A stretch of DNA of 64,000 bases from contig NC_015138.1 of the NCBI RefSeq assembly GCF_000176855.2, forward strand, positions 4,092,001 to 4,156,000. The letters run 5' to 3'. This document shows, piece after piece, positions 25,741-33,217 of the stretch. Positions within the stretch are counted from its first letter, which is position 1; each line of letters begins with the position of its first letter. The translations under genes were made by a program, and so were the position numbers. Below the pieces are notes generated by a model, which saw nothing but the letters and a program-made list of their open reading frames with translations, did no database searches and was not told the origin of the DNA. Source of the DNA: Paracidovorax avenae ATCC 19860. GTDB lineage: Bacteria > Pseudomonadota > Gammaproteobacteria > Burkholderiales > Burkholderiaceae_C.

Positions 25741-26400
25741 TTACTGTGCTGTGTGGGTTGTCCCTGGTTCATAGTACGTGACGTTGAGCGTGTTTCGGGT
25801 CAGGCCTGCTTTTTCGGACAGTCGCGTGACCTCATGCCAGGTATCTTCGTACTGCCCATCGCGAATGATCACGGTGGCATTTCCCACCACGGGAACGACG
25901 GTGTGGCAGGCCTGGTGGTGATCCCGCGGATCGAGAATGCGAAGCAGCCCACCCCACTCTGGTTGCCAGCGGGCGTTGAAGTAGATGATCAGGCGAAAGC
26001 CCCGGCGCAGCGATGCATCGACATGCGGCAGGTAGTGCGTGTTCTGGCCTCCACGGAATGCCACGGCCTCCATCGGGAATTCCGCCAGGTCCGTGCCGCT
26101 GAAAGCGGCCATGGCCGACCGGAATGCACCAGATACCAGTTCCTTGCCCAACGCCTGCCATGCATCGGACAGGGTTGCGGGATCGTCCACACCGGAAGAG
26201 CCCAGGGGGACGATGGTGCGCCGGTAAAAGTACCCACCGTTGCGTTCGCGGAAGTTGAAACCTTCCGTCGGGAACTCGCTGGCCAGCTTCCGGGCCAGCG
26301 CATCGTTGCTCCATATGTTCTGCAGTTCCCCCCAGTTGAAAGGTGTGTGATGGAGCTTGCCCCCGGCGATCTGCCCGAGCGAGAAATATCCCGATGTCAT
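25741..26400 (-). CDS. 2-oxoglutarate/Fe(II) oxygenase (prolyl-4-hydroxylase-like)
   Basis: The 219-residue protein has the double-stranded beta-helix iron facial triad: THYLPHVDAS (His and Asp, about residues 123-125) and a distal His in DTWHEV. TRNTLNVTYYEPG follows and supplies the 2-oxoglutarate-binding Arg. GFRLIIYFNARWQPEWGGLLRI is the typical strand pair of P4H-like enzymes. It would hydroxylate or otherwise oxidise an amino acid or peptide-like substrate. I use ATG 26400, preceded by GAAGAAA; a TTG at 26427 overlapping the aminotransferase stop is possible. Third enzyme type of the cassette, and a second dioxygenase beside the TauD-type one. Confidence 0.8.
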   Translation of the reverse strand: MTSGYFSLGQIAGGKLHHTPFNWGELQNIWSNDALARKLASEFPTEGFNFRERNGGYFYRRTIVPLGSSGVDDPATLSDAWQALGKELVSGAFRSAMAAFSGTDLAEFPMEAVAFRGGQNTHYLPHVDASLRRGFRLIIYFNARWQPEWGGLLRILDPRDHHQACHTVVPVVGNATVIIRDGQYEDTWHEVTRLSEKAGLTRNTLNVTYYEPGTTHTAQ

Positions 26401-26423
26401 ATGTTTCTTCGCACAACAATGAA

Positions 26424-27680
26424 TCAATGGCGCGGCGCGTTGCCTATGGCCCGGATCAGATGGTGGACCAGCTCTTCCATCTCGGAATCATCGATGGTGA
26501 AAGGGGGAGCGAGCTTGAGGTGCCGGTCTGCAGCCCCGACGATCAAACCCTGCCGGCGCGCGTCGTTTTGCACACGCCTGCAGGTATCGGCGGAATCGAA
26601 AGTGATCGACAGCATCAGCCCTTTTCCTTGCACGGTCACGGCATCATCGACTGTCGGCAACTTCTCGCGAATCCACTGCAGCAGCCGTGTGCCGCTCGTT
26701 CGAACATGTTCAAAGCAGCCATGTGCGTGCAGATAATCCAGAATGAACAAGGCAGCGCGACAGCCCAGAAGATTGCCGGACTGCGTGTGCCCATGCCGGA
26801 GAAGCGGGACGGGCTGTGATGAGAAGCTGTCGGCGATGTGGGCCGTGGCCATCACGGCGGTGATGGGGAAACCGCCTCCGAGGTTCTTGCTGAAAATGAC
26901 GATGTCAGGGCTGGCACCCTGGGAGAACGACTCGCACAAGACTCCGGTTCGGCCGATCCCGCAATAGACTTCGTCGCAAATCAGGGGAATATCGTGGGCC
27001 TTGGCGAGCGACGATAGCGATCGCAGGAAGCCCTCCGGGAACTGGCGTGTTCCTGCCATTGCCATCACCGGCTCGATGATGATCGCTGCCACGGTCGAGC
27101 CATGTTCGGCCAGAAGTGCTTCCCATGCCGGCAAATCGTCGATGCTGAGCGGCGCGGGCATCGTTAGCGAGCAGGCAGCGACCAGTGGCAATGCTCCTTC
27201 GTTGATGAAGGCACGCCGCGTCGCGATCATCGCCCCCAGCGTGCAGCCGTGATAGGCGCCATCGATGGCCACCACATGCGTGCGCTGTGGGCGCCCACGG
27301 TTGACCTGGTATTGCCACGCCATCTTCAGTGCGGCCTCGACCCCCTCGCTGCCGCTTCCCACGAGGAACATGTGCGCGAGCCCCATGGGTGCAGACGCGT
27401 CGATGAGCCGTTCCGCGAGGGCCTCCGGCAGTACCGTGCTCGAACCGATATTGCATGCGTGGACCAGCGTATCCATCTGCTGCTTGACCGCATCGATCAG
27501 GGCCGGGTGGGAATGGCCCAGGCAATGGTTGTAGCTGCCCGATATGCCATCCAGGTAACGCCGCCCTGCATCGTCGTAGAGACAGGCTCCTTCGCCCCGC
27601 ACGATTCTTGGCCGCTCATCATCGAAGCCCATGGGGGTATAAGGCGGCCAGTAACCGCGGGATCTAGACATGGCGTGCAT
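26424..27680 (-). CDS. Class III pyridoxal-phosphate aminotransferase
   Basis: The 418-residue protein shows class III motifs: GSGSEGVEAALKMA (phosphate binding), YHGCTLGAM, IIIEPVMAMAG, ICDEVYCGIGRTG, and IFSKNLGGGFP with the PLP lysine. The family includes ornithine, GABA, diaminobutyrate and DAPA aminotransferases. The substrate is not evident, though an omega-amino or amino-ketone substrate is typical. The ATG at 27680 has a good ribosome-binding site (AGGGGA) and lies 17 bases inside the end of the sulfotransferase gene, so translation is coupled. Confidence 0.88.
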   Translation of the reverse strand: MHAMSRSRGYWPPYTPMGFDDERPRIVRGEGACLYDDAGRRYLDGISGSYNHCLGHSHPALIDAVKQQMDTLVHACNIGSSTVLPEALAERLIDASAPMGLAHMFLVGSGSEGVEAALKMAWQYQVNRGRPQRTHVVAIDGAYHGCTLGAMIATRRAFINEGALPLVAACSLTMPAPLSIDDLPAWEALLAEHGSTVAAIIIEPVMAMAGTRQFPEGFLRSLSSLAKAHDIPLICDEVYCGIGRTGVLCESFSQGASPDIVIFSKNLGGGFPITAVMATAHIADSFSSQPVPLLRHGHTQSGNLLGCRAALFILDYLHAHGCFEHVRTSGTRLLQWIREKLPTVDDAVTVQGKGLMLSITFDSADTCRRVQNDARRQGLIVGAADRHLKLAPPFTIDDSEMEELVHHLIRAIGNAPRH

Positions 27681-28704
27681 ACGGCGTCCCCTGAAGTTCG
27701 GATTTCAATTGATGAATGTTTTCGATCGCCGATGCCATCGACGATGTTTCTTTTTTTCCTGTTCCAGGGACGAGCCTCACGGCCGATACCTGGAGAAAAT
27801 CGAGCAATTGCGCATGCACGGGCCCGGGATTTTCGAGAAGGTCTTCGTATTCGACGGTGAGGATTGCGTGGCGGCTGAAGCAGTCGAGGAATTCGGCCCG
27901 ATTGGCAAGATCCTGGTCGATGAATTCGATGAGTTCCGCTGGTGGGATGGTCAGCCTGATTTCCTGCCTATGCCTCTTGTCGTCGCGACCGACATACCAG
28001 ATCTGGTCCCGCAGGCTTTTCTTCAGTGACACCAGGCGCTCGAGCCGGTTGCGTCGATCCAGCAGGATGATCTTCAGGTCCTGCAGGCCAACCAGGGCCT
28101 CCCATATGTTTGCACCAGCCCATTCGGTGTCGAGATCCCGGAAAAGCACGAAACCCACCGCTTCCACGTATTCGAAATACGGCCGGAACAGATGCCGGTC
28201 GAGGATGTGCTGCGCGGTGCTTTCCTGTGCATACGGAAGCAGGTGCTGGCCGAACCGGTTGAATGCCTCGCCGTGCATCTCGATGCACGGATGTGAGCCG
28301 AGCAGCGTCCGCAGGAGATGCGTGCCGGAGCGCGGGGTCGAAACAATGGCGAATTTCGTATATTGCTTCTGCGCGAGCGCGACGCTTTCGGGCAGGCTGC
28401 TGCCCAGCCATTTGTTGTGCTCGGCCTGTGCGACCTGGGCACGCATGAGGTCGAATATCCCGGGCGATCGCTCCGCGAGGGCCCGCATGGGTGCCAGCGC
28501 CTCGTCTCCGCGCAACCCTGCGCGGCTCCAGTTCTTCCCGCCGGCGCGGTATTCATGCACGAATGCGACGATGGCCGATGCCATGTCATTGCCGACCGCG
28601 TATTCCTCGATATCACTCCGGATGCGCGTGGCGAGCTCACTCTCGTCACAGGACATCCATGAAGACCACCGGGATGCCAGCGTGTATTCCGTCGTATCCG
28701 TCAT
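27664..28704 (-). CDS. PAPS-dependent sulfotransferase
   Basis: The 346-residue protein contains the 5'-phosphosulfate-binding loop STPRSGTHLLRTLLGSHP near residue 122 and the 3'-phosphate-binding region around LKIILLDRRNRLERLVSLKKS. This is the pattern of Sulfotransfer_3/Stf0-like bacterial sulfotransferases such as NodH. It would move a sulfo group from PAPS to a hydroxyl or amine of a small molecule or glycan. The ATG at 28704 overlaps the TauD-type gene's stop by ATGA, so GTG 28710 is less likely. Its placement after a dioxygenase suggests that a hydroxyl made by that enzyme could be the acceptor (inference). Confidence 0.82.
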   Translation of the reverse strand: MTDTTEYTLASRWSSWMSCDESELATRIRSDIEEYAVGNDMASAIVAFVHEYRAGGKNWSRAGLRGDEALAPMRALAERSPGIFDLMRAQVAQAEHNKWLGSSLPESVALAQKQYTKFAIVSTPRSGTHLLRTLLGSHPCIEMHGEAFNRFGQHLLPYAQESTAQHILDRHLFRPYFEYVEAVGFVLFRDLDTEWAGANIWEALVGLQDLKIILLDRRNRLERLVSLKKSLRDQIWYVGRDDKRHRQEIRLTIPPAELIEFIDQDLANRAEFLDCFSRHAILTVEYEDLLENPGPVHAQLLDFLQVSAVRLVPGTGKKETSSMASAIENIHQLKSELQGTPYARHV

Positions 28705-29705
28705 CTGCACTGTGCCGGATGCACGGACTGGTGAATGGGAGCGGCCGGGAGCGCTTCCTGCGTGGCGTGTGGAGCGGAGAGGAACAGGCCTCGCAGCAGG
28801 ACGCGGGGGTGGGCCGGATCATCGATATAGGCGTTTCGCCCATGTGAAAGCTGGTCATTGCGCATGACCAATGCCTGCCCTCTTTGCAGGGTGAAGCTCA
28901 GCGTATATGCACTGCCTGGCTCGGCAAGATGTTTCAGGTAAGCCACGGCATCGATCACCCGGGGGTCGGCGCGGCGGGAATAGTCCCAGTCCGCGGTCAC
29001 GTCGAGGGTGAAGCCGCCCGCCATTTCACCGTTTTCTCCGGCGTGAAACACCGGGCCGATGTGTTCGTACTGTTGATCCAGGCGTGGATCGGTCGATCTG
29101 CGCCGGAACACCTTCGGGGCCAGCAGGCTTCGGGCAAGCCCCGGATCATGGCGGGACAGGGCCCGGAATGCCGACAGGCTGTCGAACAGTATCGATTCGC
29201 CGCCGGAAGCCGCATGCTGCCTGCAAAGCAGGATCGACGTCTTGATCGTGCCGATGGGCAAATAGGACCCATCGGTATGCAAGGCCGCGCCTGCCGTTCC
29301 ATTGAACACATCATGCTGCCCGCTCGCCAAGCCACCGACCTGGTTCACGCCGCGCGTGGACATGCCTTCCGTATGCATGCGGCGGTTGAATTCGGACTGG
29401 TACATGGGGCCGAGGCCATAGAGTTCGGCCATGCGTTCGAAGTCTGAAGCATCGAACCGCCATTCATCGCGGACGATGGCAAACCCGTATCGGTCAATAT
29501 CCCTTGAGACTGCCTGTATATCGTTCACATCGAGCACTTTTTCCGACCAACCGATAAAACGGCTTTGCATACACTGCCTCTGGTGAAATACAGATTGAAT
29601 ACCCAAAAAATCCCGGATAGCACTATGCACGACGGGTTTGATAATCAAGCCAGTCGTCTGCTGCATGCTGGATTCGAGAAGTTCGCGCAGGGCATTGTTG
29701 AGCAC
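28701..29705 (-). CDS. TauD/TfdA-family 2-oxoglutarate-dependent dioxygenase
   Basis: The protein is up to 334 residues and has the TauD-type iron triad. HTDGSYLPIGT supplies His and Asp (about 144-146), LSHGRNAYID supplies the distal His, and PRVLLRGLF supplies the 2-oxoglutarate Arg. It would oxidise an unactivated carbon of a small substrate, or a carrier-bound amino acid. It is the promoter-proximal gene of the cassette. The start is uncertain: GTG 29705, ATG 29666 or ATG 29570. The last has the best ribosome-binding site (GAGG) and would give about 289 residues. The AT-rich 29706-29939 spacer upstream probably holds the cassette promoter. Confidence 0.8.
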   Translation of the reverse strand: MLNNALRELLESSMQQTTGLIIKPVVHSAIRDFLGIQSVFHQRQCMQSRFIGWSEKVLDVNDIQAVSRDIDRYGFAIVRDEWRFDASDFERMAELYGLGPMYQSEFNRRMHTEGMSTRGVNQVGGLASGQHDVFNGTAGAALHTDGSYLPIGTIKTSILLCRQHAASGGESILFDSLSAFRALSRHDPGLARSLLAPKVFRRRSTDPRLDQQYEHIGPVFHAGENGEMAGGFTLDVTADWDYSRRADPRVIDAVAYLKHLAEPGSAYTLSFTLQRGQALVMRNDQLSHGRNAYIDDPAHPRVLLRGLFLSAPHATQEALPAAPIHQSVHPAQCR

Positions 29706-29939
29706 AGCGCAGTCCGCACTCTACAGGTCGCAGGTGGGTGTTCGAATTAAATCGGCTTTGTCGCTGTAAAAAATTTGGATATAGGTGAACGCCCCGTATG
29801 CAGTCGTCGCTGCAAAATTCACCACGCCGCCAGGCTGCGCGGCCTGGACCGGGTTTTCGCGCTCCCGCGGCGGTTTTCGGGCGCTGCGCTCGGCGTGGCG
29901 GGCAGCGCGATGGGAGTGCAAAAAGCCCTTGGCTTCGGA

Positions 29940-30320
29940 GAGCTAGTCCCGCAGGACGCGCGCACGGCCACCCGCACGCGCCCCACTCCAACACCGCCAG
30001 CTTTCTTCGGCCAGCAGCAGCCCATTGCACAGAGCGATCGCCACGGCGAAGCCCCCAAGCACCGGCCAGGGAGGCAGCTCCGAACGCATCCGCCAGCGCC
30101 AGTCCAGCGTGCCCCTGGTGCCCTCCTCCGGCACCGCCAGCCACGCCTCCAGCGCCGGCTGGCAGAGCAGCAGGATGCCCGCCAGGGGCAGGATCTCCAT
30201 GAAGCTGTGGACCATCTGCTCCAGCGGGGTGATGGTGCGCGCGGGCGCGACCATGCGCAGTTCCAGCCAGGTGGCGGCCTCGTGCAGCAGCCACATGGCC
30301 AGCAGGAAGGCCACGAGCCC
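29940..30320 (-). repeat. Direct repeat, right copy (3' part of intact membrane-protein gene)
   Basis: Pairs with 24612-24990 in the same orientation. This copy is continuous with the rest of a full-length gene, so it is probably the ancestral one and the left copy the duplicate or insertion scar. Confidence 0.88.
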
Positions 30321-30527
30321 GGCGGTGGGCTCGAGCAGGAGGGCCGCCAGGACGGCAGCGCCCATCTGCAGGAACAGCGCCCAGTGGAAGGCGGATTCCG
30401 CGAGGCCCGTGGTGGTCGCTTCGATGCGGGTGCGCCGGTGGCACCACCAGTCCGCCGCGCCCGCGGCAATCCACAGGGCCATCACGATGCCGAAGGGCAG
30501 CAGGGGCGCTGGTTGTGGTGGGTTCAT
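29943..30527 (-). CDS. Conserved integral membrane protein of unknown function
   Basis: The 194-residue protein begins MNPPQPAPLLPFGIVMALW and has about five membrane helices. Polar, potentially metal-binding residues recur within or beside the helices: WWCHRRTRIE, SAFHWALF, LLHEAATWLE and MVHSFMEI. His and Glu occur at regular spacing, which could indicate a membrane-embedded metal site (inference). I do not recognise the family. It lies 73 bases downstream of a small acidic-protein gene. Its last ~125 codons are duplicated, in broken form, at 24615-24990. Base composition is like the core genome. Confidence 0.75.
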   Translation of the reverse strand: MNPPQPAPLLPFGIVMALWIAAGAADWWCHRRTRIEATTTGLAESAFHWALFLQMGAAVLAALLLEPTAGLVAFLLAMWLLHEAATWLELRMVAPARTITPLEQMVHSFMEILPLAGILLLCQPALEAWLAVPEEGTRGTLDWRWRMRSELPPWPVLGGFAVAIALCNGLLLAEESWRCWSGARAGGRARVLRD

Positions 30528-30600
30528 CGGATCCGTGCGGCCGGGCCGGGCCGTCCGGCGGCTGCCGGTGCTGGCGTCGGCATCGGCGCGGTCGTTGGCG

Positions 30601-30849
30601 TCAACGCCTGGCCTTCGGGTCTTCCGCCGCCCCCTCGTCGGCGGAAACGGACTTGGTGCTGACGACGGACACGGGGTCGCTCGCGGGGAAGGTCTCTTCC
30701 ACGGCGCTGTCGAGCGTGTCTTCCTCGACGGCCTGTACCTGCAGTCCGCCGGCCGTGCTGTCCGTGCCGGGGCCAGCCGCGGGTGCGGGTGAGGGATGGG
30801 CGTCGGCCGTGGGGAAGGGCCAGGGGGTGCGGGAATTCGTGGCGGGCAT
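30601..30849 (-). CDS. Small conserved protein with EETFPASDP motif
   Basis: An 82-residue, Pro/Ala-rich, hydrophilic protein starts at ATG 30849 behind a strong AAGGAG site. The only ordered part is VEEDTLDSAVEETFPASDPVSV near the middle. From memory, the 'EETFPASDP' signature recurs in small uncharacterised proteins of betaproteobacteria. No signal peptide or membrane segment. Function unknown; it may be co-transcribed with the membrane-protein gene 73 bases downstream. Confidence 0.7.
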   Translation of the reverse strand: MPATNSRTPWPFPTADAHPSPAPAAGPGTDSTAGGLQVQAVEEDTLDSAVEETFPASDPVSVVSTKSVSADEGAAEDPKARR

Positions 30850-30976
30850 GGTCGCTCCTTGCTGCAAATTTGCCGATGCGCCTCCCCTCCCCCGCCTGCT
30901 GCGAAGCGGGCGGTCGCGGCCGGCCGGCCCGGAGCGGGAGGCTCCTGCCAGGAGACACGGCAAACGGTGTGCCCGG

Positions 30977-31714
30977 TCAGCGGGGCGTACCGGCTCCCGC
31001 AGCGGCCCAGGCCAGGGCGGCGGCGTAGCCGGGCGGCGCGGCGAGCACGCAGGCCTGTACGGCCGAGTCCTGCAGCGGGCCCTCCAGTACCACTTCCACC
31101 CCACCCCTGCCCCCAGCGGCCTCCCGCCGCTCCACGCAGACGTGCGGCAGGTGCTCGGCCACGCCGAGGCCCATGCATTTGAGGACCGCTTCCTTCACGG
31201 TCCACAAGGTGGGGAAATCCGGCCGTGCGGCATGGGGTGCGGCCCGCTCGCGGGGGGACAGGACCAGGGATTCGAGCGCGGCCGGGTCCGCGAGGCCGTG
31301 CGCGCCGAAGGCATCGCAGCGCTCCACGTCCACGCCCACGGCCCAGGGGCCTTCCGCCAGGGCGATGAGCGCGTATGCGCCGGAGTGGGAGACGTTGAAA
31401 TCCAGCCTCTCACGCCCTTCCCGGCCCACCGGGCCCGCCAGCATGGGCCGGCCATGGGTGCCGGCCGCCAGGGGCACATCCTGCGGGGGCAGGCCGATGC
31501 GCTCGCCCAGCAGGCGGCGCAGCGCGGCCCGGGTGCAGGCACAGCGCACGCGGTCGGCGGGCTGGCGCAGGCGCGCAGCGCGGTCGGCCTCGGCGGGGGA
31601 GAGGATGGCCCAGTCGTCCGCGGGGATGGGTGCCTCCAGGGGGAGCGGGACACGCCAGGCACGGAGGGCCAGGGGCACCTCCGGCGGCAGGGGCCACGGG
31701 ACGGGCTGGGTCAT
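30977..31714 (-). CDS. Sfp-type 4'-phosphopantetheinyl transferase
   Basis: The roughly 245-residue protein has the Sfp/AcpT signatures: FNVSHSGAYALIAL, then GVDVERCDA with the Mg-binding Asp, and WTVKEAVLKCMGLG. It transfers the phosphopantetheine arm from CoA to carrier domains, here the T and ACP domains of the adjacent NRPS-PKS. It is transcribed with the ornithine monooxygenase and exporter genes upstream. The start is uncertain among ATG 31714, 31729 and 31747, none with a clear ribosome-binding site; 31714 best fits family length. Confidence 0.9.
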   Translation of the reverse strand: MTQPVPWPLPPEVPLALRAWRVPLPLEAPIPADDWAILSPAEADRAARLRQPADRVRCACTRAALRRLLGERIGLPPQDVPLAAGTHGRPMLAGPVGREGRERLDFNVSHSGAYALIALAEGPWAVGVDVERCDAFGAHGLADPAALESLVLSPRERAAPHAARPDFPTLWTVKEAVLKCMGLGVAEHLPHVCVERREAAGGRGGVEVVLEGPLQDSAVQACVLAAPPGYAAALAWAAAGAGTPR

Positions 31715-31819
31715 GGACGATGGCGGCATGGCCCGGATTGTCCGCATGGCGGGGGCAGGCGCAGCGGCCCTGCTTTGCCGGTGCCGGGCACGGCCGCTGC
31801 GGGCAAGGGCCCGGTGGCC

Positions 31820-33178
31820 TCAAGCCACGTGCAGGTGCTGCGTCTCCCGCTCGGTGCCTCCCGTGCCGCTGCGTGCCGGGGCGTCCGGGCCGCGCGTGCG
31901 CAGCGGCTCGCGGGCCGGGGGCAGCGCGGCGGCGAGCACCTGGCCGATTTCTCCGGTGCGGACGGCGGTGACGGACAGCAGCGTGTCGCTCAGGCCGTGG
32001 CTGGATTCGCAGGCGCCCTGCAGGAAGATCGCGGGCCGGAAGCCCGGGGTGGTCTGCACGCGGTAGTGGCGATCGACGGTGAAGTCGCCCAGGTACGGGG
32101 CCAGGGGCGCGAGCACGTCGCGGTGGGCGGCGCGTTCGTAGCCCGTGGCCAGCACGGCGGCGTCGTAGCGCACGGTGCTTTCCTCGCCGGATTCGCGGTC
32201 ATGGAAGGTGAAATAGACGCCGGAGGCATCCGCACGGGCGGCGCGCACTTCGTGCTGGCGCAGCATGCGCAGGCGCCGGCCGCCGGTCACGCGCTGTTCG
32301 TAGAAGGTCTTGAAGACCTGCTGGATCAGTTCCAGGTCGGCGACGGCGTAGTTGGTGTGGGCGTATTCGCGCAGCAGCGATTCGCGCTCCGGGCCGGAGC
32401 GGCCGAACATGTAGTCGGTGAAGTCGGCGTTGAAGATTTCGTTGACGAAGGGGCTGTCGTCGGAGGGGCGGATGGCGCGCGCACGCATCACCCAGTCCAC
32501 CTCGGGTGCATGGGGGCGGCCCTGCAGGTCCATGAAGATTTCCGCGGCGCTCTGCCCGGCCCCGATCAGGGCGATGCTGCGCGCCGCGCCCTGGCGGGCG
32601 ATGTCGCGCAGGTAGGTGCTCGAGTGGAAGACGCGCGGGTCTCCCTGCAGGCCGCGGAACACTTCCGGGATGCGCGCGGTGCCGCCCACGCCCACGATGA
32701 GGTTGCGCGCCAGGCGCTCCTGCACGCGGCCGGCCGCATTGCGCGAGCGCACGCGCAGTTGCTCGACGGTGCCGTCCGGGCCCGGCTCCGGAAGGACCTC
32801 GAACACTTCTTCGCCGTAGGCGCACTGGCCCTCGAACTGGCGCGCGGCCCAGCCCAGGTAGTCGTTGAACTCGTGGCGGCTGGGGTAGAAGCTCTTGAGG
32901 TTGATGAAGTCCTGCAGCCGGCCCTGCTCGTGCAGGTAGTTGAGGAAGGTGAAGCGGCTTTGCGGATTGCGCAGCGTGGCCAGGTCCTTGAGGAAGGAGA
33001 TCTGCATGTGCGCATGGTCCAGCAGCATGTGCGGATGCCACGCGAAAGACGGCTGGCGCTCGATGAAGAAGGCCTGGGGCGCGCGGCCGTGGGCGGCGCG
33101 GTGCTCTTCGAGCGCGATGGCCAGCCCCACGTTGGAGGGGCCGAAGCCGATACCGATCAGGTCATGGATGTGCTGCAT
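31820..33178 (-). CDS. L-ornithine N5-monooxygenase (PvdA-like)
   Basis: The 452-residue flavoenzyme has the FAD site GIGFGPSNVGLA at the N-terminus and FLKDLATLRNPQSRFTFLNYL (substrate/FAD loop). The NADPH site GAGQSAAEIF lies near residue 205 and an ATGYERA motif near 355. These are typical of siderophore N-hydroxylating monooxygenases of the PvdA/SidA/IucD group. It makes N5-hydroxyornithine, later formylated or acetylated to a hydroxamate. ATG 33178 is preceded by AAGGAGTTG. It lies 39 bases after the exporter gene, in an operon with the phosphopantetheinyl transferase. Ornithine rather than lysine is inferred from closer PvdA likeness. Confidence 0.92.
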   Translation of the reverse strand: MQHIHDLIGIGFGPSNVGLAIALEEHRAAHGRAPQAFFIERQPSFAWHPHMLLDHAHMQISFLKDLATLRNPQSRFTFLNYLHEQGRLQDFINLKSFYPSRHEFNDYLGWAARQFEGQCAYGEEVFEVLPEPGPDGTVEQLRVRSRNAAGRVQERLARNLIVGVGGTARIPEVFRGLQGDPRVFHSSTYLRDIARQGAARSIALIGAGQSAAEIFMDLQGRPHAPEVDWVMRARAIRPSDDSPFVNEIFNADFTDYMFGRSGPERESLLREYAHTNYAVADLELIQQVFKTFYEQRVTGGRRLRMLRQHEVRAARADASGVYFTFHDRESGEESTVRYDAAVLATGYERAAHRDVLAPLAPYLGDFTVDRHYRVQTTPGFRPAIFLQGACESSHGLSDTLLSVTAVRTGEIGQVLAAALPPAREPLRTRGPDAPARSGTGGTERETQHLHVA

Positions 33179-33217
33179 GGGATGACAACTCCTTGGAAAT
33201 AGGGACGGGACTGACGG

